Shown piece by piece: positions 9,601 through 16,144 of a DNA stretch of 23,357 bases. The notes under the pieces are model-generated. The model saw nothing but the letters and a program-made list of their open reading frames with translations, was not told the DNA's origin and did no database searches. The stretch comes from a virus, in IMG/VR virus record IMGVR_UViG_3300022858_000434, positions 1 to 23,357 of that record. The stretch is one strand, 5' to 3'. Position 1 is the first letter of the stretch, and each line of letters opens with the position of its first letter. Made by a program: the position numbers and the translations under genes.

Positions 9601-9977
9601 ATGCAGACGACCTGGTCTGTTTATTTGATAGAACCACAGATGGAAAAACAGTTATCTCTCGTAGCTCCGATGGTGGCGGCACATTCACGGTCATTACAGA
9701 CGATATAGATGTGATCATTGACGAAAATATAGAGACTCGCACGCCAGTGTTGCCTGCTGGCTGGCCGTGGCCGCCCGACTCGGATATTTTGGGAATGATC
9801 AATGCCATCCCTTCTGCGGTTGGCGCTCTCCGCAAGATTTTCTATTCTGATGATAATGGCGTTACTTTTTTCAATAAGACCACCGATTTTGTAGCCTCGG
9901 TTGGCGGCTGGGATTGGGGCCATAACGGCGAGAGGTGCGGATTTATGCCGCTCCCGCGCGTGGGGGCAAACGAATGA
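6636..9977 (+). CDS. Tail-tip protein with PKD domain and Asp-box beta-propeller-like C-terminus
   Basis: A 1113-residue protein. Residues about 1-145 look like a baseplate or hub region. Residues about 149-236 form an immunoglobulin-like PKD domain with the YDTAGTYRVSC strand and an AYSWTATG turn. Residues about 240-600 are hub-like (FARDWYGDTETSIG, DIQSPQFW). A proline-rich linker lies near 609-638. The C-terminal third carries several Asp-box (BNR) units: STNGGVSFTT near 905, GDGGGTFASV, SSDGGGTFTV near 1010 and YSDDNGVTFF near 1070. Asp-boxes mark beta-propellers of sialidase-like folds, often carbohydrate-binding. Inference: host receptor binding or surface glycan recognition. No Arg triad could be assigned, so sialidase activity is not claimed. 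There is no clear Shine-Dalgarno; the start lies two bases after the previous stop. By eye, the Asp-box part is richer in A+T than its flanks. Confidence 0.8.
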   Translation: MARIITAPELAHLRSDGQRCELFLAVHTPASVFTARLKGAPASTDGVYEIDFDGGSAGFADCIAGQTVYIGSTAGAYDVGMARLRGAVGGVSGTMEIGEASEIDWTDNDYITVVDEFALWPRHLRIDGGGTVYVDYDVSYTDQHEVCDPVPVLGPPAVKWLTGATVDVEFDASDSWVSGSTISAYSWTATGASATSGMATATPTITYDTAGTYRVSCLVTATNGATFTGYRYVFVYDTNSQPATIFRLDDCSGDWQSGGWRYRVTMWDEALRSEIRDRAQVILFARDWYGDTETSIGPVDDRENVVAVGWIADESIKWNPRQGIVSFDIQSPQFWMGKMTGFPTGVEDYDGTPTSWIEFEDLTVDKGLWHFLHWRTTATLCMDVTLTSDTRQIKVFDSPASSLWAQITQESKRTILAHPACDRYGRLFVEIDQNLIPVADRGAIPIVQTLATQDWREQIGIERKTVDEIALLDLSGVAYAGGSGTPYFSLSPGHVFRRYGSIQRKERLALNDQADTNTLTGLLAGKANNEYPNLDISLASNHRMLDICPQQYLRLTIAEGDTERGISFTNLDFIPRRVSFRHDPDTGVMLTDVTVEAYTTPELAVTGDPPPAPPDPADPELPPVPIIPPVPPLWTGPVKAAFAHTQTDFGYTADLLLRHVDSTATAGTAGTDLYDTSIDDHPGEDFDDIGVAVGDHVENLTTHEGTTVAVAVSGSQLTLTADIGLGNGDAYAIAGTHWVDASGGDFNPGVAEEIIQFVYIRTGAATVGGWVLTDAAAYYAANVLTSSPSWSNKLTLAAARVLCGGTATFAALAVDANNPLFAIVSMDDVDAGALNSAKGSCVTGDTGENWSVGLYESPDKVNHLVLAGRTGWRALAVDNNDSTIYAIRGFPWPWTNPKARKAMWVSTNGGVSFTTPKTNISTTQTGRVFILARGGTVFVVPRNPWYGYDPGAAIANPLKTGDGGGTFASVSPVGYTDFGIANPIGHYDDADDLVCLFDRTTDGKTVISRSSDGGGTFTVITDDIDVIIDENIETRTPVLPAGWPWPPDSDILGMINAIPSAVGALRKIFYSDDNGVTFFNKTTDFVASVGGWDWGHNGERCGFMPLPRVGANE

Positions 9978-11659
9978 CAATCGCCGATGTATCACGACGC
10001 CGGTTTGAAGAGGTGCTGGCTCAGTACGAGCCGATCCGCCCTGCCGATCCCGCGTTGATGGGGGATGGACTGGGCAATGTCGCCGTCTCTGGCCGGGATG
10101 GGTTTGTCTACATCCGCGTGGGTAGCGAATTGGTGGTTGGGCAGGCATACAATAACCGCGTGCCGAACCGCGAGAATCTACCAATCATCGTCGGGTACTC
10201 GTCTGACCAGCCGGCTCTATTCCAGGTGCTCAGTATCCGCGAGGTGTATGCCGGCGCGGACTCTGGCCACGATATGATCCCCCAGGTCGTGGCCCATCAC
10301 AACAGTCACGAACTCGGCAATGCGGACGGCGGCGATGACGTTGTCTACGTGCAAAAGCAGCAAATCTTGCCGCTGCTGGCCTACGAAACCGATCCGGCTT
10401 CGATGTACATCAACGTAGCCTCCGACTGGTATCCGTGGCAAAGCGGATTCAAGTTCTTTGAAGGCGCAACCTCGGCGGACTTGAGCGGATACGTGCCCAC
10501 CACCAGCGGACAGGCGCGGTATCTGTTGGTGAGCGTGGACGGCGCGACGAACATCTTGCAATACACGGAAGGCGATACCTGGTCTTTGTATCTACCACCC
10601 GCCGATCTGAGCAGCCTCGTACCGGATGCGCCAGCGGGCAGCGTGCCCGTTGTGGCAATCTATCTACCATACGGCACAACCGCACTGACACGCGAGACCA
10701 ACCTTTATGATGTGCGGATTTTAATTAGTCCAGTGGGCGGCTCGTTACTGCCTGCCGTCCACGACCACAGTGATGCAGCGAATGGCGGGGCGACGCTTGG
10801 GCCATTGGCAGTTACAGTAACTAATGAGGGATTGCATATCCTTGATACGGGTGGAGATCACGATCTGATAATCAAGCCTGGGACAGACCTGGGCGCAGAT
10901 CGCATTCTTACCCTGACCACAGGTGACGCGGCGCGCACTATCACACTGAGTGGCAACCCCACCCTTGCGGACTGGTTCGACCAAGCTGTTAAGGCAGCCT
11001 CAACGCCTACCTTTGCTAGTCAGATCATAACCGATGCTGGCTATGTGGGCCTCGGTGCGGCAAAGGGACGGATTGAGTTCAATGATGAGGCAGTGGACAA
11101 CATCCAATTCCTAGATTGTAATGTAGGTGTCGGCGGAGTGCCAGATAAGAGGTTTACAGTTAAGGACGACGTGTCGGGAGTTGTAGCCTCTTTTTACAAT
11201 GATGGAAACAACAATAACCGCCAGGGTATATTGGTTCAATGTGGTGCAGACGCTAACTCCGCTTCAATGCTGGCATTGTGGCTAGACGGCGATGGTGGCA
11301 TTATAGGTTACGTCATTGGAGACGGTGGAACAGGCGTAACGTATCACTCAGCTAGTGACATAAGGAGCAAAGAGGTTATCGAGAACATTAACCAAGACAA
11401 GGCTATAACAGCCTTGCGAGAGGTCAAAGCGCTTGAGTATGTAGGCAAGGGATTGACTACGGAAACAGGACAACATAACATCGGATTCAGTGCCCAAGCC
11501 ATGGCTGTCTACTTCCCAGAAGTCACTCGCTACGATAAAGAGGCAGACCTATACACAATGGACTATGGCAGGGTGACGCCCATCCTATGGGCACAGAACC
11601 AAGCACAGCAAGCCGAGATTGACGCATTAAAAGCTCGAATTGAGAAATTGGAGGAATAA
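9974..11659 (+). CDS. Tail fibre/spike with C-terminal S74 intramolecular chaperone
   Basis: The start is ATG at 9974, overlapping the previous stop (ATGA); the in-frame upstream extension to 9935 is inside the previous gene. This gives 561 residues. The N-terminal region (about 1-200) is a virion-anchoring domain, and the middle is beta-rich and Gly-rich. The C-terminus from about 461 is a Peptidase_S74 domain. The SDIRSKEVIENI motif places the cleavage Ser at 461 and the partner Lys at 466. Then come IGFSAQ and a terminal helix (AEIDALKARIEKLEE) that forms a trimeric coiled coil. S74 domains template trimer folding and then cut themselves off before the Ser. This is established for endosialidase and T5 L-shaped fibres. 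The product is therefore a trimeric fibre, likely a host-range determinant. Confidence 0.9.
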   Translation: MTIADVSRRRFEEVLAQYEPIRPADPALMGDGLGNVAVSGRDGFVYIRVGSELVVGQAYNNRVPNRENLPIIVGYSSDQPALFQVLSIREVYAGADSGHDMIPQVVAHHNSHELGNADGGDDVVYVQKQQILPLLAYETDPASMYINVASDWYPWQSGFKFFEGATSADLSGYVPTTSGQARYLLVSVDGATNILQYTEGDTWSLYLPPADLSSLVPDAPAGSVPVVAIYLPYGTTALTRETNLYDVRILISPVGGSLLPAVHDHSDAANGGATLGPLAVTVTNEGLHILDTGGDHDLIIKPGTDLGADRILTLTTGDAARTITLSGNPTLADWFDQAVKAASTPTFASQIITDAGYVGLGAAKGRIEFNDEAVDNIQFLDCNVGVGGVPDKRFTVKDDVSGVVASFYNDGNNNNRQGILVQCGADANSASMLALWLDGDGGIIGYVIGDGGTGVTYHSASDIRSKEVIENINQDKAITALREVKALEYVGKGLTTETGQHNIGFSAQAMAVYFPEVTRYDKEADLYTMDYGRVTPILWAQNQAQQAEIDALKARIEKLEE

Positions 11660-11660
11660 T

Positions 11661-11813
11661 ATGATAAACCAAAACGAGATCAATGCACTAACCGAATTAC
11701 TCAACCGCACGCCACTCACAATGTCGGAGCGGCTGTTCGTCGGGATGCTGTTGGACAAGCTGGTTGCAATGACAGAGACAGCTAAAGCCGAGATGACTGA
11801 TCAGGAGGACTAA
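11661..11813 (+). CDS. Small 50-residue protein, unknown function
   Basis: ATG at 11661, with GGAGG about seven bases upstream, inside the end of the fibre gene. The stop TAA at 11811 is two bases before the next ATG. Translation gives a helical, acidic protein starting MINQNEINALTELL, with a central SERLFVGMLLDKLV segment that is amphipathic rather than a membrane span. It recalls small accessory proteins found beside phage lysis genes, but no family is recognised. Good ribosome sites on both sides and tight packing support it as a real gene. Confidence 0.65.
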   Translation: MINQNEINALTELLNRTPLTMSERLFVGMLLDKLVAMTETAKAEMTDQED

Positions 11814-11815
11814 CT

Positions 11816-13018
11816 ATGAGCACAGAGCCAGGGCGGGGCAGTCCCCGTATGCAATACAAGCGCACCTATATCCTGTTGCCCCCCTCCGCCAACTCGGACT
11901 GGGCGCTTGCCGCCATTGGCGCGACTTGGGATGATCACAGATACACCGTCGGCGCGAGTGCGGATGATGCTGGTGTGGGTTCACTCGACGTCCGCAACAT
12001 TATCGCCGTGAACCCTGGCGAATGGGGTGACTTGGGTGCTTTCTACGCCGAACACTATCCTGGTGTGAGTATAGAGTACGTACACGCCAGTACGCCGGAG
12101 CAGTTAGGACGGTTGCTCTCATTGCCTACACCTGAACCCCCTCCACCAACACCAGACACCCACCCCACCCACCCAATCACCGGCATCCACGACCTGGGCG
12201 GCGCGGCTTGGATGGTAGCAAACGGCATACGGGGTTGGTGCTGCGAATCCGTCTACCTGGACGGCGGCCCGCTCTCGCTCGACCTGCAACACCTCGCAGA
12301 CGCCGGTATTCGTGTCGTCTTGCGTATGAATTGGAGCTATGCCACCGACGACGGCGGAAGCGGTACAATCCCATCTGGCCCTCAACTCCCGCAATGGGAG
12401 AGCAACGCCGTTGAGACAATGCGGCGCTGTAAGGGCGTCTGGGGATATGCCATTGGCAACGAGATGAACAACTCGCGGGAGTGGTTGGATGGCGTTTACT
12501 TTTCGCCAGATGAATACGCCGCCACCTACAACCGCATCTACGACCGGAGGCCGGACGGCGCGCGGGTATCCCCTGGCGCGATTGACCCGACGAACGCCGG
12601 TTGGGGGGATTGGCGCAAGACCTGGCCGCTGGTGCTGGAAAGTTTGCACGGTGCGGAGTTCCTGGCCGTTCACGCCTATGATCACGGCCCGAATGCTGAC
12701 CGTAATATGGTATTCGGAGATCCGCCACTTGAAGGCGCGTTCTACAATCTGAGGATGCTAGAGACTCAGAAAGCCATCATTCCGGCAAGGTTCACGGGCT
12801 TGCCAGTAGTCATCACCGAGACCAACCACCTCTACCGAGGCGACGAGGAAACTGACCAGGGTTGGGAGGACAACGCCGGGGGATGGGTGACTAACGCGCT
12901 GGACTATTTCGCGCGGCAAGGCGTGGCTGGCGTCACGGCATACCGCTGGGGTTACGACAGATGGGCAATCGAGGGGAACGAGAGCGTCAAGAACGCGATA
13001 AAAGATTATGCTGATTGA
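11816..13018 (+). CDS. Clan-A TIM-barrel glycoside hydrolase, putative endolysin
   Basis: A 400-residue protein. It has an N-terminal domain of about 100 residues (RTYILLPPSAN, then SADDAGVGSLDVRNIIAVNPGEW) and a Pro/Thr/His linker at about 101-120. The catalytic barrel follows from about 122. Clan GH-A marks are visible: YAIGNEMN with the likely acid/base Glu at 216, and VITETNH with the likely nucleophile Glu at 335, both at strand ends as in GH5-like enzymes. Ribosome site AGGAGG lies eight bases upstream. It precedes a small membrane protein with holin character, so I infer it is the lytic enzyme or a virion-borne depolymerase. No amidase, lysozyme or peptidase domain is in the window. 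There is no signal peptide. Confidence 0.75.
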   Translation: MSTEPGRGSPRMQYKRTYILLPPSANSDWALAAIGATWDDHRYTVGASADDAGVGSLDVRNIIAVNPGEWGDLGAFYAEHYPGVSIEYVHASTPEQLGRLLSLPTPEPPPPTPDTHPTHPITGIHDLGGAAWMVANGIRGWCCESVYLDGGPLSLDLQHLADAGIRVVLRMNWSYATDDGGSGTIPSGPQLPQWESNAVETMRRCKGVWGYAIGNEMNNSREWLDGVYFSPDEYAATYNRIYDRRPDGARVSPGAIDPTNAGWGDWRKTWPLVLESLHGAEFLAVHAYDHGPNADRNMVFGDPPLEGAFYNLRMLETQKAIIPARFTGLPVVITETNHLYRGDEETDQGWEDNAGGWVTNALDYFARQGVAGVTAYRWGYDRWAIEGNESVKNAIKDYAD

Positions 13019-13043
13019 GGCACTATAATGGAGGCGTCACACT

Positions 13044-13400
13044 GTGGACAACACCAAAGCATTACAACAGATTCTACACCGTCAACAAGAGACGCAAACC
13101 CTTATAGCAGGCGTATTTGGCAATGGCGGCATCCTGCCCGAAGTGCTTGGTGAACTGAACAAAATCAATGTCCACCTGGCCCGCGTCAATGGGACACTAG
13201 GTGCGACGGCGGGCCAGGCTAAACGAAACACGGACAAGCTAACTCACCTCCCGTGTGCTGATCACAAGGTCAAGCTGGCCCTGTTGGGCCAGGGCCAGAC
13301 AACTAGTAAGACCAATTGGGGACGGGTGACTAGCATCATCTTAGCAATCGTACAGGCGGTGACGATTGCGGGGATGTTGTACGCGGCGGGCCTCAAATGA
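13044..13400 (+). CDS. Holin-like / XhlA-like small membrane protein
   Basis: A 118-residue protein with a GTG start and GGAGG at 13030-13034. Residues 1-60 are helical with heptad character (ALQQILHRQQETQTLIAG). A CADHKVK segment follows. The C-terminus holds one clear transmembrane helix (about residues 95-115, TSIILAIVQAVTIAGMLYAA) with a short basic end. A soluble coiled coil followed by a C-terminal anchor is the layout of XhlA-type lysis proteins. The location directly after the putative lysin, as last gene of the late operon, supports a lysis role. A second holin is not seen. Confidence 0.65.
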   Translation: MDNTKALQQILHRQQETQTLIAGVFGNGGILPEVLGELNKINVHLARVNGTLGATAGQAKRNTDKLTHLPCADHKVKLALLGQGQTTSKTNWGRVTSIILAIVQAVTIAGMLYAAGLK

Positions 13401-13408
13401 ACTGAGCC

Positions 13409-13439
13409 ACCGCAGCCAGTATTACGATGTGGCTGCGGT
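13409..13439. terminator. Perfect 10-bp hairpin between convergent operons
   Basis: Arms ACCGCAGCCA (13409-13418) and TGGCTGCGGT (13430-13439) are perfectly complementary around an 11-base loop. The hairpin sits nine bases after the late operon's last stop and overlaps the 3' end of the first leftward gene, as a bidirectional terminator should. Neither side has a long T tract, so termination would be weak or factor-assisted; the call rests on position and stem strength. Confidence 0.55.
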
Positions 13440-13658
13440 AGGGGGCAGGTCGGGTGCAGCGGGTGTTAGGCGGCGCGTCAATTCAGCGGTGATTACCTCA
13501 ACAAAATGCTTATTCGCATTAAGGCGTCTTTGCACAGAGCCGCTGCCATACGATTTAATACCGTGAGATAGCGCCAACTCACACAGTTGAATATCATCTT
13601 TGCTATCCAGCAAGTCGCTTTTGAGTTCACTTGTTGGAATAGTAGTAATATCTGTCAT
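13422..13658 (-). CDS. Conserved small phage protein, unknown function
   Basis: The start chosen is the ATG at 13658, with AAGGGAGGAA seven bases upstream, in preference to an ATG 18 bases earlier without a site. This gives 78 residues beginning MTDITTIPTSELKSDL. The middle, LCELALSHGIKSYGSGSV followed by QRRLNANKHFV, has the look of a short conserved family common in phage early operons; I know no function for it. It is the last gene of the leftward operon, and its stop lies inside the loop of the intergenic hairpin. No membrane segment or metal site is visible. Confidence 0.7.
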   Translation of the reverse strand: MTDITTIPTSELKSDLLDSKDDIQLCELALSHGIKSYGSGSVQRRLNANKHFVEVITAELTRRLTPAAPDLPPTAATS

Positions 13659-13675
13659 AATTCCTCCCTTCGCCA

Positions 13676-13703
13676 CCGCGCCCGTCGTCTAGCACGAGCG
13701 CGG
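13676..13703 (-). other. Bulged hairpin between leftward genes
   Basis: CCGCGC (13676-13681) pairs with GCGCGG (13698-13703), and inside it TCGT (13685-13688) pairs with ACGA (13694-13697) around a five-base loop, leaving a three-base bulge. It lies in the 60-base gap between the exonuclease and the last early gene. It could slow 3' exonucleases or attenuate transcription; there is no T tract. Confidence 0.35.
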
Positions 13704-13718
13704 CGGCTGGTTGTTATG

Positions 13719-14390
13719 CTACCAGTAGTAACCGCGCATCCTCCGCGCTAGTTCTCTGGTCATCTCAACGTCGTTAGCGCAGTAACGCGCGCGGGTATCG
13801 GCGTCCATCTCCGCAACCTGGCTACCGTCCAAGTCAGGAAGCGGGTTCGGGATACCATACATCTCAGCTACCGCTTTCAGGCCACGGTAACGCGGGCCTG
13901 GTGCTTTGCCCCAGTGGTATAGGAGTTGCATCAGGTCAATTACGTGGTCAGTGCTATAGCGGCGCAAGTCCAGATTGTGGGACGGCATCACGCCCAGCGC
14001 CCACGACCGGCGCAGGATGATGGGCAGGTCATAGTCCAGGACATTGTAGCCACACACGCGCCTGCCTCCTGCAGCATCCCAAAAGGCGCGCAGTACATCG
14101 CGCTCGTCGTCATCCGAGGTCGCACCTGGTACAAGTATCGGGCCGTCGTCAACCGCATATCCAAGCGAGACAATGCGAGCAAAGTCCACGTCGAGGCTCA
14201 TCTTGGCAAGCCGCGCCTGGTAGTCCTCCTGGCGCTTGACGGCCTCGCTGATCATCCAGCGTTGGATAGCCTCGTCCTTTTTGTAATTGCGCGGGGCCTC
14301 GGATGCGGTTGGCGCAACAGGAGCGGGTACGAATTGCTCCATAATGCCGTTCGGTATGGTCTCTATGTCAACATACAGGATGTTACTCAT
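13719..14390 (-). CDS. DEDD-family 3'-5' exonuclease (PolB-exonuclease-like)
   Basis: The start is ATG at 14390, preceded by GGAGGGGA and overlapping the recombinase stop by eight bases; an upstream in-frame ATG at 14429 is less likely. The protein has 223 residues. The three exonuclease motifs are complete. ExoI is YVDIET, with Asp8 and Glu10. ExoII is GYNVLDYDLPII, with Asp121. ExoIII is YCANDVEM, with Tyr203 and Asp207, giving DEDDy type. The layout resembles the predicted 3'-5' exonuclease family related to the DNA polymerase B proofreading domain, without a polymerase. The enzyme would remove nucleotides from 3' ends with two metal ions. Coupling to the RecT-like gene suggests it makes or trims the DNA ends that the annealing protein uses (inference). 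Confidence 0.85.
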   Translation of the reverse strand: MSNILYVDIETIPNGIMEQFVPAPVAPTASEAPRNYKKDEAIQRWMISEAVKRQEDYQARLAKMSLDVDFARIVSLGYAVDDGPILVPGATSDDDERDVLRAFWDAAGGRRVCGYNVLDYDLPIILRRSWALGVMPSHNLDLRRYSTDHVIDLMQLLYHWGKAPGPRYRGLKAVAEMYGIPNPLPDLDGSQVAEMDADTRARYCANDVEMTRELARRMRGYYW

Positions 14391-15474
14391 CGCTCCCCTC
14401 CTCCGGTATCTCGTTCTCCGCCTGTGCAACCAGCGGAGACAGGATATCTATTGCCTCCGCAAAGGCGGCTTTGCTATCCCCGTCGGCGGCGTCGTATTCG
14501 ATTCCAAGCGCGGCGGCCTTTTCGCGCAAGGCATCCCACTGGGCAATGACCTCCTCGCGGGTGAGCGGGGTGGGCGTCTCTGCAACCAAGAGCGTCTGGC
14601 AGTGAGCCAAGATTTTACTCATCTTGGCGGTCGGCTCTTCCAGGCCTGCGATCTGGTCTACCATGTCGCGCCAGTCGTCGGGCGACTTGCTACCCAACTC
14701 CGCGCCACTATCCAGGACGTAGCAGGTGGCATTGGCGATACGGGCCGCCTGGCCGGTGTCTGAGCCAGCGGTGCGCGCCTCGCGGTAGGCCTCGAAGCGG
14801 GCCAGAACTGCGGGCTGGTCGGTAGCGTCCAGGTCGGTGAATTTCGCCATAGTGCTGGCGAAACTGTAAGCGTTTTTGGTCAAGCCTGCCGCGGTGACTG
14901 CTTTCTCGACGTCGGAAAGGGAAGCGGTGGGCGGGCTGGTAGGTGGCTCTACGATCTCGTAACTGCCTGGGATAAACTCGCCGTCGCCGTCCACTTCCGC
15001 GCCCAGTTCGTCAGGCGTGTAGACAGGTGCGCCACTCATCACATCGGGGCAATGCCACCGCACGCCGTTACTGAGCGCGCGGGCAAAGAGCATATTGCGC
15101 GGGAATTTGTTCATATTCTGCGTCCCGGCCTTTACCGCGTCCGCCTTTGTGAAGGTGGATCGCCCTGCCTCTTTTCCACCCTCGAAAAAGACCAGTTCGC
15201 AAACTTCATCCGTCAACCGCTCAACTCGATAGTTATACCGCGAATCGCGTTTGACGGCGGCGGCCATTAGGTTAGCCGATAGCGACGGCTTGCCCTTCAC
15301 GATGTAGATGCCGGTCATACTGGCAATCGGCCCGAATCCTAGTTCGCGCCCGGCCAACACTTTGACAATGGCCTTGTTCGCATCTTTAGCGTCTGCGAAA
15401 AAACCCGACTTTGCTAGCACTTGCCCCAATGCACTGAGGGGCATTTCGTCCCTGATCGTTAAAGCGTTACTCAT
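14383..15474 (-). CDS. recT: RecT-family single-strand annealing recombinase
   Basis: A 363-residue protein. The start ATG at 15474 has AAGGAGATG upstream. The N-terminal 210 residues carry the RecT/Redbeta-like core. One conserved part is FFADAKDANKAIVKVLAGRE, then GFGPIASMTGIYIVKGKPSL and SANLMAAAVKR. The closing block is MLFARALSNGVRWHCPDV, with a GAPVYTPDELG end. The C-terminal part is variable and may contact partner proteins. The family anneals complementary single strands in phage recombination and replication. It normally works with a 5'-3' exonuclease; here the coupled neighbour is a DEDD 3'-5' exonuclease, which is unusual. No RecE, lambda Exo or SSB is seen in the window. Confidence 0.88.
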   Translation of the reverse strand: MSNALTIRDEMPLSALGQVLAKSGFFADAKDANKAIVKVLAGRELGFGPIASMTGIYIVKGKPSLSANLMAAAVKRDSRYNYRVERLTDEVCELVFFEGGKEAGRSTFTKADAVKAGTQNMNKFPRNMLFARALSNGVRWHCPDVMSGAPVYTPDELGAEVDGDGEFIPGSYEIVEPPTSPPTASLSDVEKAVTAAGLTKNAYSFASTMAKFTDLDATDQPAVLARFEAYREARTAGSDTGQAARIANATCYVLDSGAELGSKSPDDWRDMVDQIAGLEEPTAKMSKILAHCQTLLVAETPTPLTREEVIAQWDALREKAAALGIEYDAADGDSKAAFAEAIDILSPLVAQAENEIPEEGSDE

Positions 15475-15506
15475 AATTCACATCTCCTTTTCTATCACTT
15501 CTCAAT

Positions 15507-15574
15507 AATCCCCGCCTCGGCTACCCAGACCTGGCGGGGCGTCTCTATGGATTTGTGGCGGGCTTTACCCCGCC
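15507..15574 (-). promoter_or_regulatory. Tandem-hairpin leader upstream of recT
   Basis: In the leftward transcript, GGCGGGG (15568-15574) can pair with CCCGCC (15557-15562). Next, CCCCGCC (15533-15539) can pair with GGCGGGG (15510-15516), followed by ATTATT. Because the outer arms are the same sequence, the first arm can also pair with the third, which gives mutually exclusive folds as in attenuators. The 170-base gap (15475-15644) holds no convincing gene. No clear promoter was found in it. Confidence 0.4.
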
Positions 15575-15605
15575 TGGCGCTTTGGGCGTGGCCTCCTGTG
15601 TGCGT

Positions 15606-15630
15606 GTTATGCGTACTTCAAAAACTCCTG
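15606..15630 (-). repeat. 25-bp direct repeat, copy A
   Basis: Matches 15966-15990 at 23 of 25 positions (GTTATGCGTAC-T/C-TCAAAAACTC-C/T-TG), 360 bases away in the same orientation. Read leftward, copy B encodes the C-terminus QEFLRYA-stop of a 55-residue protein. Copy A encodes QEFLKYA-stop at the end of a 22-codon remnant with no start. Together they flank the Cys-rich gene. Confidence 0.8.
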
Positions 15631-15644
15631 TTCGTAGTATATCC

Positions 15645-15941
15645 CTAGCAGTAGTGGTCGCCGCAAAGGTGCTGGCTACACAGGTGACGCTCATCATAGG
15701 CGGCAGGCTTAGGGCGGTTATAGATTCTGGTTTTGATCGTTGAGCTGCGGCAGCACAGCACACACTCCTCGTGTTCAAATAGATACCAATAGCCAGAACG
15801 CGGAGGCCAGAACTCGCAACGGTGCGGCTCATCTTGCCAGTCATATTCGCCGTCATCATTTATAAACCAGTGGCGGCTCATAACAATCCCGTCATCCCCT
15901 GTGTAGATTGTTTTACCACATTCGCACATTCCGAATTTCAT
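15645..15941 (-). CDS. Small Cys/His-rich, probably metal-binding protein
   Basis: A 98-residue protein starting at ATG 15941, with a G-rich AGGGGGT site about 12 bases upstream. It contains CECG near the start, an isolated Cys in HRCEFW, then ECVLCC, and a C-terminal LCSQHLCGDHYC cluster, enough for two zinc sites. The middle is aromatic and acidic (HWFINDDGEYDWQDE). No family is recognised. It is bracketed exactly by the 25-bp direct repeats at 15606 and 15966. This suggests it was inserted, or arose in a segment duplication, between the neighbouring gene and recT. Confidence 0.65.
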   Translation of the reverse strand: MKFGMCECGKTIYTGDDGIVMSRHWFINDDGEYDWQDEPHRCEFWPPRSGYWYLFEHEECVLCCRSSTIKTRIYNRPKPAAYDERHLCSQHLCGDHYC

Positions 15942-15965
15942 TATGCGCGTACCCCCTGTATTTAC

Positions 15966-15990
15966 GTTATGCGTACCTCAAAAACTCTTG
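15966..15990 (-). repeat. 25-bp direct repeat, copy B
   Basis: Partner of 15606-15630. This copy is the intact 3' end of the 55-residue gene at 15967-16134 (codons for AQEFLRYA and the stop), so it is probably the ancestral copy. Confidence 0.8.
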
Positions 15991-16134
15991 CGCGTCCTCA
16001 CCTTCAAGGTCTAGGCGGACTCCGCTGGCAAAGATGATCTCGACAAGGGTTGGCAGCGGGTTATACACGTATGCGATGTTTTCCAGGTTTATGAGATAAT
16101 CACCGACCCTTACGAACTGACTTTTTGTTTCCAT
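15967..16134 (-). CDS. Small beta-rich protein (55 residues), unknown function
   Basis: ATG at 16134, with AAAAGGAGAG ideally spaced upstream; longer upstream readings lack such a site. Residues FVRVGDYLINLENIAYVY, then VEIIFASG and DLEGEDAQEFLRY, form a compact pattern seen in short 'INL.nI.yi' proteins of phages and bacteria. It resembles a small beta barrel with a C-terminal helix. The ribosome site overlaps the end of the preceding gene. The 3' end is duplicated 360 bases downstream. No function can be assigned. Confidence 0.7.
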   Translation of the reverse strand: METKSQFVRVGDYLINLENIAYVYNPLPTLVEIIFASGVRLDLEGEDAQEFLRYA

Positions 16135-16144
16135 TTCTCTCCTT

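Noticed and set aside
15545-15859. 104-codon leftward frame overlapping the Cys-rich gene
   Set aside because: No ribosome site, Ala/Thr-rich shadow composition, and the other frame has a coherent Cys/His pattern.
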